Positions 24,626 through 32,143 of a stretch of 32,143 bases of DNA are shown here, one piece after another; the first letter of the stretch is position 1; each line of letters begins with the position of its first letter. The DNA is from Lachnospiraceae bacterium. GTDB lineage: Bacteria > Bacillota_A > Clostridia > Lachnospirales > Lachnospiraceae. A program made the position numbers and the translations under genes. Under the pieces are notes generated by a model. It was not told the DNA's origin, did no database searches, and saw only the letters and a list, made by a program, of their open reading frames with translations. Location of the stretch: NCBI GenBank assembly GCA_017435025.1, contig JAFSFU010000038.1, forward strand, positions 1-32,143. The letters run 5' to 3'.

Positions 24626-26830
24626 TTAGTCGTCTTCCTCTTCCACCTCAAATGTCAGATTCTTGCTCATCATATACCACATAGTACCGGTCAGACATAC
24701 AGAAGAGTATGTTCCGCAGATGATACCGGCCATAAGCGGCAGTGCGAACTCACGGATGGAGGATACGCCAAGGATGAACAGTACAAGAACCATAACAAAT
24801 GTTGTTACGGATGTATTGATACTTCTTGTGAAAGTCTCGGTAATACTTAAGTTTACAACGTCCTTTAAGTCGCTGTGCAGTTTGCCGTACTCGGCCTGCT
24901 CCGCCTTAATGTGTTCACGGATACGGTCGAAGATAACGATGGTCGCATTGATGGAGTAACCAACGATCGTCAGCAGACATGCGATCGCAGTGGAACCCAT
25001 GGACCACTTTGCAAGGGCATAACATGCGAGAACGATCGCCACATCATGCACCAGCGCAATAACCGCACTGCCGGCAAATCGGATATTCTTAAAGCGGATC
25101 CAGATGTAGATCAGCATGCAGACGGTTGCAATCGCCGTTGCAATAACCGCATCTGCCTTCATCTCGTTGCTGATCGCACCGGAAATGCTCTCTGCAACAA
25201 TCTTATTCTCATCCACGCCAAAGTGCTCTACCAGAGCCGCATCCAGCGCCTGACGTTCTTCCACATTCAATGTTCTTGTCTTGATGATAACCTCTGTAGT
25301 ACCTGCAACTTTCTGAGTCTGTGTACCGGCATCGCCAGTCACCTCTTCCACAACCGGAACCACTTCGCCGGAAATCTGTTCTAAAGTCATATCCTCGTTG
25401 AAGGTTACATTTGTGGATGTACCGCCCTTAAAGTCAAGACCATAGTTGAAGATTCCTCCGATGTTGGCTTTGTTCATGCCCATTCCCGCAACACCGGCAA
25501 TAACAGCCACGCAGGAGATCGCGATCCAAAGTTTCTGCTTGCCAAGGAAGTTGACCGGCTTCTTCTCTTTTCTCACACCGTAGAATTTCACGTCAGTGAA
25601 ACCAAGTTCAAATAATGTATTCAGTGCAAATCTTGTAACAACCAGTGCTGTGAACATGGAAAGCACGATACCGATCGCCAGTGTGGAGGCAAATCCTTTT
25701 ACGGTACCGGAACCTCTCCAGAAGAGAACAGCCGCTGCGATAAGAGTTGTAATATTGCCGTCAACGATTGCAGATAACGCTTTCGAAAAACCGGTCTTGA
25801 TCGCAGATTTTACAGTCTTGCCGACACCGATCTCCTCTTTAATACGAGTGAAGATGATAACGTTGGCATCCACGGCCATACCGATGGACAGGATAATACC
25901 TGCGATGCCCGGGAGTGTCAGCGTTACCTCAAACGCTGCAAGAAGAACCAGCATCAGAGCCACATAAAGTGTCAGGGCCAGGGAAGATGCCAGACCCGGA
26001 ACGCGGTACACCGCGATCATAAATACACAAACGATCGCAAAACCAATCGCTGCTGCCTTTAAGCTTGTGTAGATCGCTTCCTGACCAAGTTTCGCACCAA
26101 CCACGTTGGAGCGGAGCTCTTCCAGTTCCAGAGACAGGGAACCGATACGGATCGTTGTTGCCAGTCTCTCAGCTTCCTCGTAGGATTCCATGCCGGTGAT
26201 GGATGCCTGACCGCCAGTGATCGCAGTCTGAACCGTCGGTGCAGACTTGATCTCACCATCATAAATAATATAGATGATCTTACCGATATTAGCCGCAGTC
26301 ACCTCAGCAAATTTCTGGGCACCTTCGTCTGTGAAGGTGAGCAGTACTTCATAGCTTAGCTGACCGGTCTGGTTGTGCTTGTAGCTCATTCCCTTTGCGG
26401 AAGCCACATCTGTTCCTTCCAGAACCGTCATTCCTGTTTCGTCTACGAACAGGAGAGAACCCGGTTTTCCCAGTTCCTCAAGAACCTTATTCGCATCAGA
26501 AACGCCGGGGATATCAATATTGATACGGTTGACACCCTCACGATATACTTCCGCCTCAGAGCTGTAAGACTGTACTCTCTGCTGAAGTTTATACTGGGTA
26601 TCCGCCATCGCTTCATCGCTCGGATCTTCCTCCAGCGCCTGGTATGTAATACTTACACCACCAGCCAGATCGAGACCGAGCTTGATGCCGCCATCCTGAT
26701 AAGTCACACCATTTTCATCTGTGATAAGTTTGCTCTTCTGAAGCGTATCATATCCCAAAAATCCAAAAATGCCGATCACGATCAGGAGTCCCAGCAGGTA
26801 AAGGAGTCCTTTTCCTCTGTTATTCTTCAT
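24626..26830 (-). CDS. secDF: Protein translocase subunits SecD and SecF, fused
   Basis: A 734-aa fusion. The SecD half has the first membrane helix, GGIKLGLDLAGGVSITYQAL, and the helix block with GIAGIILSIGMAVDANVIIF; the SecF half has YGLDFKGGTSTNVTF and GYSINATIVIFDRIREH. It uses the proton gradient to help pull proteins out of SecYEG. The ATG at 26830 follows AAGGAG by 8 nt; the ORF runs a few codons further upstream. Confidence 0.95.
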   Translation of the reverse strand: MKNNRGKGLLYLLGLLIVIGIFGFLGYDTLQKSKLITDENGVTYQDGGIKLGLDLAGGVSITYQALEEDPSDEAMADTQYKLQQRVQSYSSEAEVYREGVNRINIDIPGVSDANKVLEELGKPGSLLFVDETGMTVLEGTDVASAKGMSYKHNQTGQLSYEVLLTFTDEGAQKFAEVTAANIGKIIYIIYDGEIKSAPTVQTAITGGQASITGMESYEEAERLATTIRIGSLSLELEELRSNVVGAKLGQEAIYTSLKAAAIGFAIVCVFMIAVYRVPGLASSLALTLYVALMLVLLAAFEVTLTLPGIAGIILSIGMAVDANVIIFTRIKEEIGVGKTVKSAIKTGFSKALSAIVDGNITTLIAAAVLFWRGSGTVKGFASTLAIGIVLSMFTALVVTRFALNTLFELGFTDVKFYGVRKEKKPVNFLGKQKLWIAISCVAVIAGVAGMGMNKANIGGIFNYGLDFKGGTSTNVTFNEDMTLEQISGEVVPVVEEVTGDAGTQTQKVAGTTEVIIKTRTLNVEERQALDAALVEHFGVDENKIVAESISGAISNEMKADAVIATAIATVCMLIYIWIRFKNIRFAGSAVIALVHDVAIVLACYALAKWSMGSTAIACLLTIVGYSINATIVIFDRIREHIKAEQAEYGKLHSDLKDVVNLSITETFTRSINTSVTTFVMVLVLFILGVSSIREFALPLMAGIICGTYSSVCLTGTMWYMMSKNLTFEVEEEDD

Positions 26831-26884
26831 CTTTTTTCTCCTTACATACAAATTCTGTCAATCTTTTCCCGGAATCACGAACAA

Positions 26885-26910
26885 CCCCTACACTCTTCCG
26901 ATTGTAGGGG
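26885..26910 (-). promoter_or_regulatory. Leader hairpin upstream of secDF
   Basis: Perfect 8-bp arms CCCCTACA and TGTAGGGG, about 55 nt upstream of the secDF start. No T-run follows on the minus strand, so it is more likely a leader structure than a terminator. Confidence 0.4.
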
Positions 26911-27050
26911 AAATCCTTGAAACCATTGAAAAATTATAGCATAGGAAACTTCAACATGCAATAGGGATAATTCCGAGGATTGAGAAATACAATGGTACAA
27001 ATTGCTTGCATTTGCCCATGCAAAGTCCCTAATGTGAAAGGAGTCTCCAT

Positions 27051-27407
27051 ATGAAACTCAAATCCTGGTACCTGATCCGCACCCTTATCTTTTCTTATTT
27101 TATGACAACCATCCTCCTGCTTGTGCTGACAGTTCTCATGTACAAATTTCACCTGACCGAAGACCGGATTTCCATCGGTATCTACGCAGTCTACATCCTG
27201 TCCTGTCTCCTCGGCGGATTTCTTGCCGGCAAAGCCATGAAATCCAGACGTTTTTTCTGGGGGCTGCTGACTGGAATCTTATATTTCGCAGTCCTGCTGC
27301 TCATGTCCTACATACAAAATCAGGGGATCCTCGCTGATACCGGACACATTTTGACAGTGTTTGGTATATGCTCCGCCAGCGGGATGGTTGGAGGAATGAT
27401 TTCATAG
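27051..27407 (+). CDS. TIGR04086 family membrane protein
   Basis: A 118-aa protein with four membrane helices; LLGGFLAGKAMKSRRFFWGL matches the small YrzE/TIGR04086 family often encoded near yajC and secDF. AAAGGAG lies about 8 nt before the ATG. Here it is alone on the plus strand, divergent from secDF. The function is unknown. Confidence 0.82.
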   Translation: MKLKSWYLIRTLIFSYFMTTILLLVLTVLMYKFHLTEDRISIGIYAVYILSCLLGGFLAGKAMKSRRFFWGLLTGILYFAVLLLMSYIQNQGILADTGHILTVFGICSASGMVGGMIS

Positions 27408-27417
27408 TCTACAACGT

Positions 27418-27446
27418 AAAAAGAGGTCCACGCGGGACCTCTTTTT
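27418..27446. terminator. Bidirectional terminator
   Basis: AAAAAGAGGTCC and GGACCTCTTTTT form a near-perfect stem with a 5-nt loop, shared by the TIGR04086 gene (plus) and the small OadG-like gene (minus). Confidence 0.9.
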
Positions 27447-27456
27447 GTATTTTATA

Positions 27457-27582
27457 TTAATTCTTCTTATTTCCAACCTTTGTCAGTGCTGCCACCACGC
27501 CAGCCAGAATTCCCATAACAACCATAATGCCGGCCATACCCTGCCACATCATGTTAAATGCCTGTACTAATACTTCGTTCAT
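27457..27582 (-). CDS. 41-aa OadG-like small membrane subunit
   Basis: MNEVLVQAFNMMWQGMAGIM, then a hydrophobic stretch and a lysine/asparagine tail; a single membrane helix. GGAGG lies about 7 nt before the ATG. It follows the decarboxylase beta gene by 18 nt and resembles the membrane anchor part of the gamma (OadG) subunit, without the usual longer cytoplasmic tail. Confidence 0.75.
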   Translation of the reverse strand: MNEVLVQAFNMMWQGMAGIMVVMGILAGVVAALTKVGNKKN

Positions 27583-27600
27583 CTTCTCTACCTCCTGCGA

Positions 27601-28728
27601 TTACATGAAGAAACCAAGAATGATACCACCGGCAACAGCGGAAGCTACCTGACCGGATACGTTTGCACCGATCGCATGCATTAACAGGTGGTTTGTGCTG
27701 TCCTCAGCAACACCCATCTTCTCGATGACACGAGCAGACATCGGGAATGCAGAGATACCGGCTGCACCAACCATCGGGTTCACCTTATTCTTAGAGAACA
27801 GGTTCAGGAACTTTGCAAACAGACATCCGCCGATTGTATCGAAGATGAAAGCCACAAGACCAAGACCCATGATGATCAGTGTTTCAAGCTGAACAAACTG
27901 CTCTGCTCTCATAGAGAAGGAGATTGTAATACCAAGAAGCAGTGTGATCAGGTTTGCAAGGGAGCTCTGAGCCGTCTCAGAAAGGCTGTTTAAGCAGCCG
28001 CACTCACGAATCAGGTTACCGAACATCAGGAAACCTACTAAGGATACGGAAGCCGGAGCAACCAGACCTGCTACAAATGTAACGATGATCGGGAATGCGA
28101 TTCTTGTAAAACGGCTTACCTGACCCGGCTTATACGGCATACGGATCATACGCTCTTTCTTTGTAGTAACCAGCTTGATCGCCATCGGCTGGATGATCGG
28201 AACGAGAGCCATGTAAGAATAAGCTGCTACAGCGATCGGTCCAATGTAGTTGGAATGAAGCACCTGGGATACCAGGATGGAGGTCGGGCCGTCAGCCGCA
28301 CCGATGATACCGATGGAAGCTGCGTCCTTGATCTCAAAGCCAAGCAGAGCTGCAACTACGATAGTAAGGAAAATACCGAACTGCGCTGCCGCACCGAACA
28401 GGAACATCTTCGGGTTAGAAAGCAGCGGTCCGAAGTCGATCATAGCACCGATACCGATGAACAGGAGAAGCGGGAATGCTTCAGAAGCTTCGATACCGGT
28501 TTCGAATAACCACTGAATGATACCGTGTGTCTCACCAACGCCTTCCATCATCTGGTTCAGCGCACCGGATTCCGGCAGGTTTACCAGAATTGCGCCGAAG
28601 CCCATCGGCAGAAGAAGTGACGGTTCATAGTCTTTTTCAATTGCAAGGTAGATCAATGCGATACCTACCAGGTACATTACGACCTGCTGCCATGTGATAG
28701 ACAGTAAGCCGGTCCATAAAAATTCCAT
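27601..28728 (-). CDS. oadB: Sodium-translocating decarboxylase beta subunit
   Basis: A 375-aa membrane protein of the OadB/GcdB family: PLLLFIGIGAMIDFGPLLSN, DAASIGIIGAADGPTSILVS (the sodium-site region with the conserved Asp) and VGAAGISAFPMSARV are diagnostic. It exports sodium when coupled to a biotin-dependent decarboxylase, but no alpha or biotin subunit is in the window. The start at 28728 is set by AAGGAGG; upstream codons are leader. A candidate riboswitch precedes it. Confidence 0.93.
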   Translation of the reverse strand: MEFLWTGLLSITWQQVVMYLVGIALIYLAIEKDYEPSLLLPMGFGAILVNLPESGALNQMMEGVGETHGIIQWLFETGIEASEAFPLLLFIGIGAMIDFGPLLSNPKMFLFGAAAQFGIFLTIVVAALLGFEIKDAASIGIIGAADGPTSILVSQVLHSNYIGPIAVAAYSYMALVPIIQPMAIKLVTTKKERMIRMPYKPGQVSRFTRIAFPIIVTFVAGLVAPASVSLVGFLMFGNLIRECGCLNSLSETAQSSLANLITLLLGITISFSMRAEQFVQLETLIIMGLGLVAFIFDTIGGCLFAKFLNLFSKNKVNPMVGAAGISAFPMSARVIEKMGVAEDSTNHLLMHAIGANVSGQVASAVAGGIILGFFM

Positions 28729-28812
28729 ACTGTTTCCTCCTTGTAATAAAAAGTATTGACTGGTTCTGGAAAAACTTACTTTACTCATATCTGTTTTAGA
28801 ACAAAATAAGTA

Positions 28813-28856
28813 CAAAAAAAGACCTTTTGCAGAAAGTCTCCCCTCTGCAAAAAGTC
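28813..28856 (-). terminator. Intrinsic terminator in the oadB leader
   Basis: On the minus strand GAC-TTTTTGCAGA pairs with TCTGCAAAAGGTC and seven T follow (rc of 28814-28820). Its 5' arm overlaps the last strand of the aptamer-like sequence, so the two structures exclude each other. Confidence 0.8.
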
Positions 28857-28938
28857 TCGTTACCAAAACCGGTATGCACCGCCAGACGCCCTATGCGCCG
28901 CGTTGTTGACAGTACATTTCAACTACTCCCTCTTTGAA
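28848..28938 (-). promoter_or_regulatory. yybP-ykoY-like riboswitch aptamer upstream of oadB
   Basis: On the minus strand the leader contains, in order, AAAGAGGGAGTAGTTG, TGTCAACAAC, CGTCTGGC, ACCGG and AACGAGACTTTT. These parallel the yybP-ykoY (manganese) aptamer landmarks GGGGAGUAG, GUCAA, UCUGGC and the closing GAGACCUUU. The closing strand is also the 5' arm of the terminator, so ligand binding would favour read-through (an ON switch). Partner genes of this class are usually manganese exporters; a sodium pump is unexpected. Confidence 0.6.
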
Positions 28939-28945
28939 CATTTAA

Positions 28946-28974
28946 AATATAAACATTCCATGAAAAAAAGTCAA
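28946..28974 (-). promoter_or_regulatory. Promoter of the riboswitch-oadB transcript
   Basis: TTGACT and TATATT are separated by exactly 17 nt; the predicted start near 28939 coincides with the first base of the aptamer. Confidence 0.75.
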
Positions 28975-29001
28975 GAGTAGTTTTTCCATTTTTGCGTTAT
29001 T

Positions 29002-30261
29002 TTAACCATCTTCGTCCATGATATAAATATGAATCGTTTCGATACGGTTGCGGTCCACTTTTTCGACCACCAGGCGCAGGTTCTCGTAAACAACCTCCTC
29101 GCCTTCCTCCGGCAGATGATCCAAAAGACCGATCACAAATCCGCCGATGGAGTCATAATCTTCGGATTCCAGATGGAAACCAATCTGATCATTGAGGTCA
29201 TCCAGCTTCATCGCCGCATCAACGGCAAATTCTTTCGCGTTAAGCTTCTTCACCAGGTCTTCTTCATCCTCGTCGTACTCGTCACGGATCTCACCGACGA
29301 TCTCCTCAAGCATGTCTTCCATCGTGATCAGTCCGGCGGTCGCACCATATTCATCCAGCACGATTGCAATGTTGTTCAGAGTCTTTCTAAGTTCCACCAT
29401 AAGCTCCGCTGTCTTTTTAAATTCATAAGTATACATCGGCTCTCTCAAGTAGTCGCGCAGATCGAACTTTGCATCCTGCTCCTGTAAGATCAGGTCTTTG
29501 ATATTGACGATACCGATGACGTTGTCGGTTGTCTCCTCAAACACCGGATATCTGGTATATTTTTCCTGACGGAACACTTCCATTACTTCCTCTAAGGTAG
29601 AGTTCACGTCAATAAAGGTCATATCGATTCTCGGCACCATAATGTCTCTCGCCACGGAATCACCAAAATCGAACACGTTGTAGATCATTTTCTTCTCGTC
29701 CGATTCAATCACGCCTTCTTCATGGCTTACTTCCACGATGGTACGAAGTTCTTCTTCTGTAATTGCCTCCGGTTTCTTATTCGGATCAATATGCAGAAGT
29801 TTCAGAACCACCAGCGACATTTTGTCTACAACAAAGATCACCGGAGTTAAAACCTGCATCAACAGGTAAATGGGCTTTGCAAACTTTAAAGCCATCGACT
29901 CGGAATAGAGTGTCGCACTGGTCTTTGGCGTGATCTCACCGAAGATCAATACCAAAAGCGTCAGCACACCGGTAGCCGCACCAACGTACGCACTTCCGAA
30001 CACATCTGTTACAAGAACTGTCATAAGAGAGGAGGCCGAAATATTCACGATATTATTACCGATCAAGATCGCACTCAACATCTTTGACTGATTGTCCAGT
30101 ACCTTAACTAAGATCACAGCACTGCTGAGACCGGCATCCGCCAGGTTCCTCACTCGAATCTTATTGACCGACATCATCGCGGTCTCCGAAGATGAGAAAA
30201 ATGCGGATAAACCTAATAACCCAATTACAACTAGCATCTGCAGGGCTTGCCCTGAATCCAA
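29002..30261 (-). CDS. CNNM/CorC (HlyC) family transporter
   Basis: About 419 aa: a CNNM (DUF21) membrane domain with about four helices (FFSSSETAMMSVNKIRVRNL), a pair of CBS domains beginning near VARDIMVPRIDMTF, and a C-terminal CorC_HlyC domain with DEYGATAGLITMEDMLEEIVG and GEEVVYENLRLVVEK. These proteins are linked to magnesium or other divalent-cation export. The start is probably TTG at 30261, 9 nt after AGGAG; TTG at 30270 directly abuts that site. Confidence 0.9.
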   Translation of the reverse strand: MDSGQALQMLVVIGLLGLSAFFSSSETAMMSVNKIRVRNLADAGLSSAVILVKVLDNQSKMLSAILIGNNIVNISASSLMTVLVTDVFGSAYVGAATGVLTLLVLIFGEITPKTSATLYSESMALKFAKPIYLLMQVLTPVIFVVDKMSLVVLKLLHIDPNKKPEAITEEELRTIVEVSHEEGVIESDEKKMIYNVFDFGDSVARDIMVPRIDMTFIDVNSTLEEVMEVFRQEKYTRYPVFEETTDNVIGIVNIKDLILQEQDAKFDLRDYLREPMYTYEFKKTAELMVELRKTLNNIAIVLDEYGATAGLITMEDMLEEIVGEIRDEYDEDEEDLVKKLNAKEFAVDAAMKLDDLNDQIGFHLESEDYDSIGGFVIGLLDHLPEEGEEVVYENLRLVVEKVDRNRIETIHIYIMDEDG

Positions 30262-30376
30262 AATAACCAACTCCTATTTCTTTTTTATATTTGTACCATA
30301 TGGCACATTGGCATAAATTCTACAATATCACCTTTTGTCTGTCAACGGATTTCCCCATTAAAATTTTGTAAAGATT

Positions 30377-31348
30377 CTATATTTTCTCAATGTTTATAAC
30401 GATTTTCTCTGTCTCGTAGTCCACATGATGATCCAGACCGCGGTGCTCATATTCCGCCTCGCCGTTCCGATTGTCATAGGGATCATGACGCAGGAATTTC
30501 TTTGGCGGAACAAATTCATGCTGGAAATCGCTGCAGCAAGGAATACGGAACGGCTCCAGATTTCCAAAATAGAAATTCCAACGGTCCACCGCACCGGCAC
30601 GGTACGCAGCACCGCCAAAGGAGCAGTCCGCATACATCCAGCCATACGGAGCTACATAGAACTGCGCCCAGTCATGGTTTCCGATCGTCAGCGGCGTCGC
30701 ATAAAGACCGGACTGCCATCTGGCCGGAACACCGGCAATGCGGCACATGGTGATAAACAAAAGTGCATAGATGCCGCAGTCACCTTTCAGGCCACTGGCC
30801 ATATACTCCGGAATATCCGTGATCGTGAAATACTGACGGACAAAAGAGTACATGATATGAGACGTGATATAATCATAAATCTTTCGTGCTTTCAAAAGCG
30901 GATTCTTCTCATCCCCCACCACTTCCGCAGTCAACGCTTTTAAGTATGGTGTAAATAAGATATGCGGCGCCTGCTCCGATGTGTAGAAATCCGGCTGAAT
31001 TTCGGAAACTTCTGATGACTTCGGATCCACATAATTCATGTGATTTTCAAACTGATATTCAATAAAGAACTCATGATCCGGTTTCAATGCAGTCTCCATG
31101 AATACCGTTCTCTGAATCCGGTCCTCCGGTGCAAGAACATATTCCTGCTCTGAACAGGACAGCAACTCCACGTTCTTCGCCTGGGAATACTGAAGCGGGA
31201 TCGGCAGATGGACGCGGATTGTCTTTCCAATCTCCTCAGCCTCCTTCTTCATCTTCAAAGATGCACGAATATGCATTTTGTATGCAAGACCACCTTTTTC
31301 CTTCATCTCCGCGATGGTTTCATCCAAAAGACGGCTGTTGCTCTCATA
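30377..31348 (-). CDS. Transglutaminase-like protein, 5' end missing
   Basis: About 323 codons visible. The core triad is present: Cys in LKGDCGIYALLF, His in GNHDWAQFYVAPYG and Asp in MYADCSFGG. The fold is used by proteases and peptide-modifying enzymes. The reading frame continues upstream of the TTG at 31327 through YESNSRL and is stopped exactly where the sequence changes character near 31350, so the N-terminus is lost at the joint rather than by mutation. No signal peptide can be seen because of this. Confidence 0.85.
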   Translation of the reverse strand, partial: YESNSRLLDETIAEMKEKGGLAYKMHIRASLKMKKEAEEIGKTIRVHLPIPLQYSQAKNVELLSCSEQEYVLAPEDRIQRTVFMETALKPDHEFFIEYQFENHMNYVDPKSSEVSEIQPDFYTSEQAPHILFTPYLKALTAEVVGDEKNPLLKARKIYDYITSHIMYSFVRQYFTITDIPEYMASGLKGDCGIYALLFITMCRIAGVPARWQSGLYATPLTIGNHDWAQFYVAPYGWMYADCSFGGAAYRAGAVDRWNFYFGNLEPFRIPCCSDFQHEFVPPKKFLRHDPYDNRNGEAEYEHRGLDHHVDYETEKIVINIEKI

Positions 31349-31356
31349 CTACGTGA
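31345..31356. other. Probable chimeric assembly junction
   Basis: To the left, moderate-GC DNA codes for the transglutaminase on the minus strand; to the right, GC-rich DNA codes for the end of ribosomal protein S3 on the plus strand. Both genes are cut mid-frame at the same point and codon use changes sharply. Confidence 0.8.
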
Positions 31357-31510
31357 GCGCCGCGGCAACCGCCGCGATGGCGATCGTCGCAACGGCGGCT
31401 TCCGCCGCGATGGCCAGGGCCAGAACAATAACTTCCGTCGCGAAGGCGGCGCTCCCCGTCAGGGTGGCTTCCGCAAGCCCGTTGAGAAGAAAGAAGGAGG
31501 CGCACAGTAA
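31352..31510 (+). CDS. rpsC: Ribosomal protein S3, C-terminal end
   Basis: The last 52 codons only: a basic Arg/Gly/Asn-rich tail ([10 protein letters not shown], then [20 protein letters not shown], ending [11 protein letters not shown]), as in the long S3 tails of some Ruminococcaceae/Oscillospiraceae. The identification rests mainly on its position just before rplP, with the stop overlapping the rplP ATG (TAATG). Confidence 0.8.
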   Translation, partial: RERRGNRRDGDRRNGGFRRDGQGQNNNFRREGGAPRQGGFRKPVEKKEGGAQ

Positions 31511-31944
31511 TGCTTCTGCCTAAGAGAGTTAAATACCGCAGAGTTCACCGTGGCCGCCTGACCGGTAAGGCCATGAGAGGCAACACCGTTTCCTACGGTG
31601 AGTTCGGCCTCGTCGCTGTTGAGCCCGCATGGATCACCAGCAATCAGATCGAAGCAGCCCGTATCGCTATGACCCGTCATACCAAGCGCGGCGGCCAGGT
31701 CTGGATCAAGATTTTCCCCGATAAGCCCATCACCGAGAAGCCTGCCGAGACCCGCATGGGTTCCGGTAAGGGTTCCCCCGAGTATTGGGTTGCAGTAGTT
31801 AAGCCCGGCCGTGTCATGTTTGAGATCGCCGGTGTTTCCGAAGAGGTCGCCCGTGAGGCTCTGCGTCTGGCCAGCCACAAGCTGCCCATCAAGACCAAGA
31901 TCGTCAAGCGTGCCGACCTCGAAGCCCAGGAAGTAGGTGAATGA
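31510..31944 (+). CDS. rplP: Ribosomal protein L16
   Basis: 144 aa, complete. [60 protein letters not shown] and [21 protein letters not shown] are the invariant L16 core. Standard S10-operon order S3-L16-L29-S17. Strongly GC-biased third positions contrast with the rest of the window. Confidence 0.98.
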   Translation: MLLPKRVKYRRVHRGRLTGKAMRGNTVSYGEFGLVAVEPAWITSNQIEAARIAMTRHTKRGGQVWIKIFPDKPITEKPAETRMGSGKGSPEYWVAVVKPGRVMFEIAGVSEEVAREALRLASHKLPIKTKIVKRADLEAQEVGE

Positions 31945-31945
31945 G

Positions 31946-32137
31946 ATGAAGGCAACTGAAGTACGTGCAATGAGCGTCGAGCAGCTCAACGAAAAGCTCG
32001 CCTCCCTGAAGAAGGATCTGTTCTTCCTGCGTATGCAGCACGCAACCAATCAGCTGGACAATCCTCTCAAGATCGCTGAAACCAAGCGCGATATCGCCCG
32101 CGTCAAGACCGTTATCCGTGAAAAGGAGGAGAACTAA
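31946..32137 (+). CDS. rpmC: Ribosomal protein L29
   Basis: 63 aa, complete: MKATEVRAMSVEQLNEKLAS, KDLFFLRMQHATNQLDNP, then IARVKTVIREKEEN. The ATG at 31946, 1 nt after the rplP stop, is chosen over an upstream GTG at 31937 because the family starts at this Met. Confidence 0.97.
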   Translation: MKATEVRAMSVEQLNEKLASLKKDLFFLRMQHATNQLDNPLKIAETKRDIARVKTVIREKEEN

Positions 32138-32138
32138 A

Positions 32139-32143
32139 ATGGA
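32139..32143 (+). CDS. rpsQ: Start of the next S10-operon gene, presumably rpsQ
   Basis: Only ATG plus two bases are present. AAAAGGAGGAG lies about 8 nt upstream. S17 normally follows L29; the assignment is by gene order only. Confidence 0.6.

Noticed and set aside
30392..31356. Several plus-strand frames over the transglutaminase gene, including one running into rpsC
   Set aside because: They are antisense to a gene with an intact catalytic triad; only the part after about 31350 is coding on the plus strand.
1..32143. CRISPR arrays, rRNA or tRNA genes, prophage structural genes
   Set aside because: I saw no regularly spaced direct repeats of 20-40 bp, no tRNA cloverleaf or rRNA sequence, and no phage genes; the recombinase stands alone.

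Overview
The window reads as a contig from a low-to-mid GC Clostridia genome, most likely Lachnospiraceae-like. The grounds are strong AGGAGG ribosome sites, intrinsic terminators, a DUF5058 module, the C_GCAxxG_C_C family, an mgl-gal operon and a TIGR04086/yajC/secDF neighbourhood. From about 31,350 to the end the sequence is GC-rich S10-operon DNA (end of rpsC, rplP, rpmC, start of rpsQ) with different base and codon use. It begins inside both a transglutaminase gene and rpsC, so I read it as an assembly chimera with another gut Firmicute.

Layout. 1-1,740: start of a secreted protein, uridine kinase, a densely hairpinned candidate structured RNA, and a tiny frameshifted ORF with a near-ideal promoter. 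1,743-8,314: a Gld-type ABC export operon (ATPase, permease, GldG-like, DUF4340), a divergent orphan OmpR/PhoB-type regulator, and a tyrosine recombinase. The promoters of all three units carry TTCA-type hexamers repeated every 11 bp, with a -10 box placed identically after the last repeat, so they look like one small regulon. An exact 67-bp direct repeat with an inverted 11-6-11 core flanks this block (1,226 and 8,877).

8,478-17,699: a decayed cell-wall-binding-repeat gene, then an operon on the minus strand for galactose uptake and entry into the Leloir pathway (mglB, mglA, mglC, a small InlB-repeat membrane protein, galK, galT), then the full-length cell-wall-binding paralogue. 17,930-18,200: an unannotated type I toxin-antitoxin locus (31-aa holin-like toxin with a convergent antisense RNA). 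18,309-23,063: an amide/peptide hydrolase and transport module (TetR regulator, M20 peptidase, amidohydrolase, DUF5058) with a clear deletion scar in which the start of a membrane protein gene is fused to the tail of a second amidohydrolase.

23,166-27,407: yajC, tgt, secDF (protein export and queuosine tRNA modification) and a TIGR04086 membrane protein. 27,457-30,261: a sodium-pump decarboxylase beta subunit with a 41-aa partner, preceded by a promoter, a yybP-ykoY-like aptamer and an overlapping terminator (candidate riboswitch), then a CNNM/CorC-type transporter. 30,377-31,348: a truncated transglutaminase-like gene, cut by the chimeric joint.
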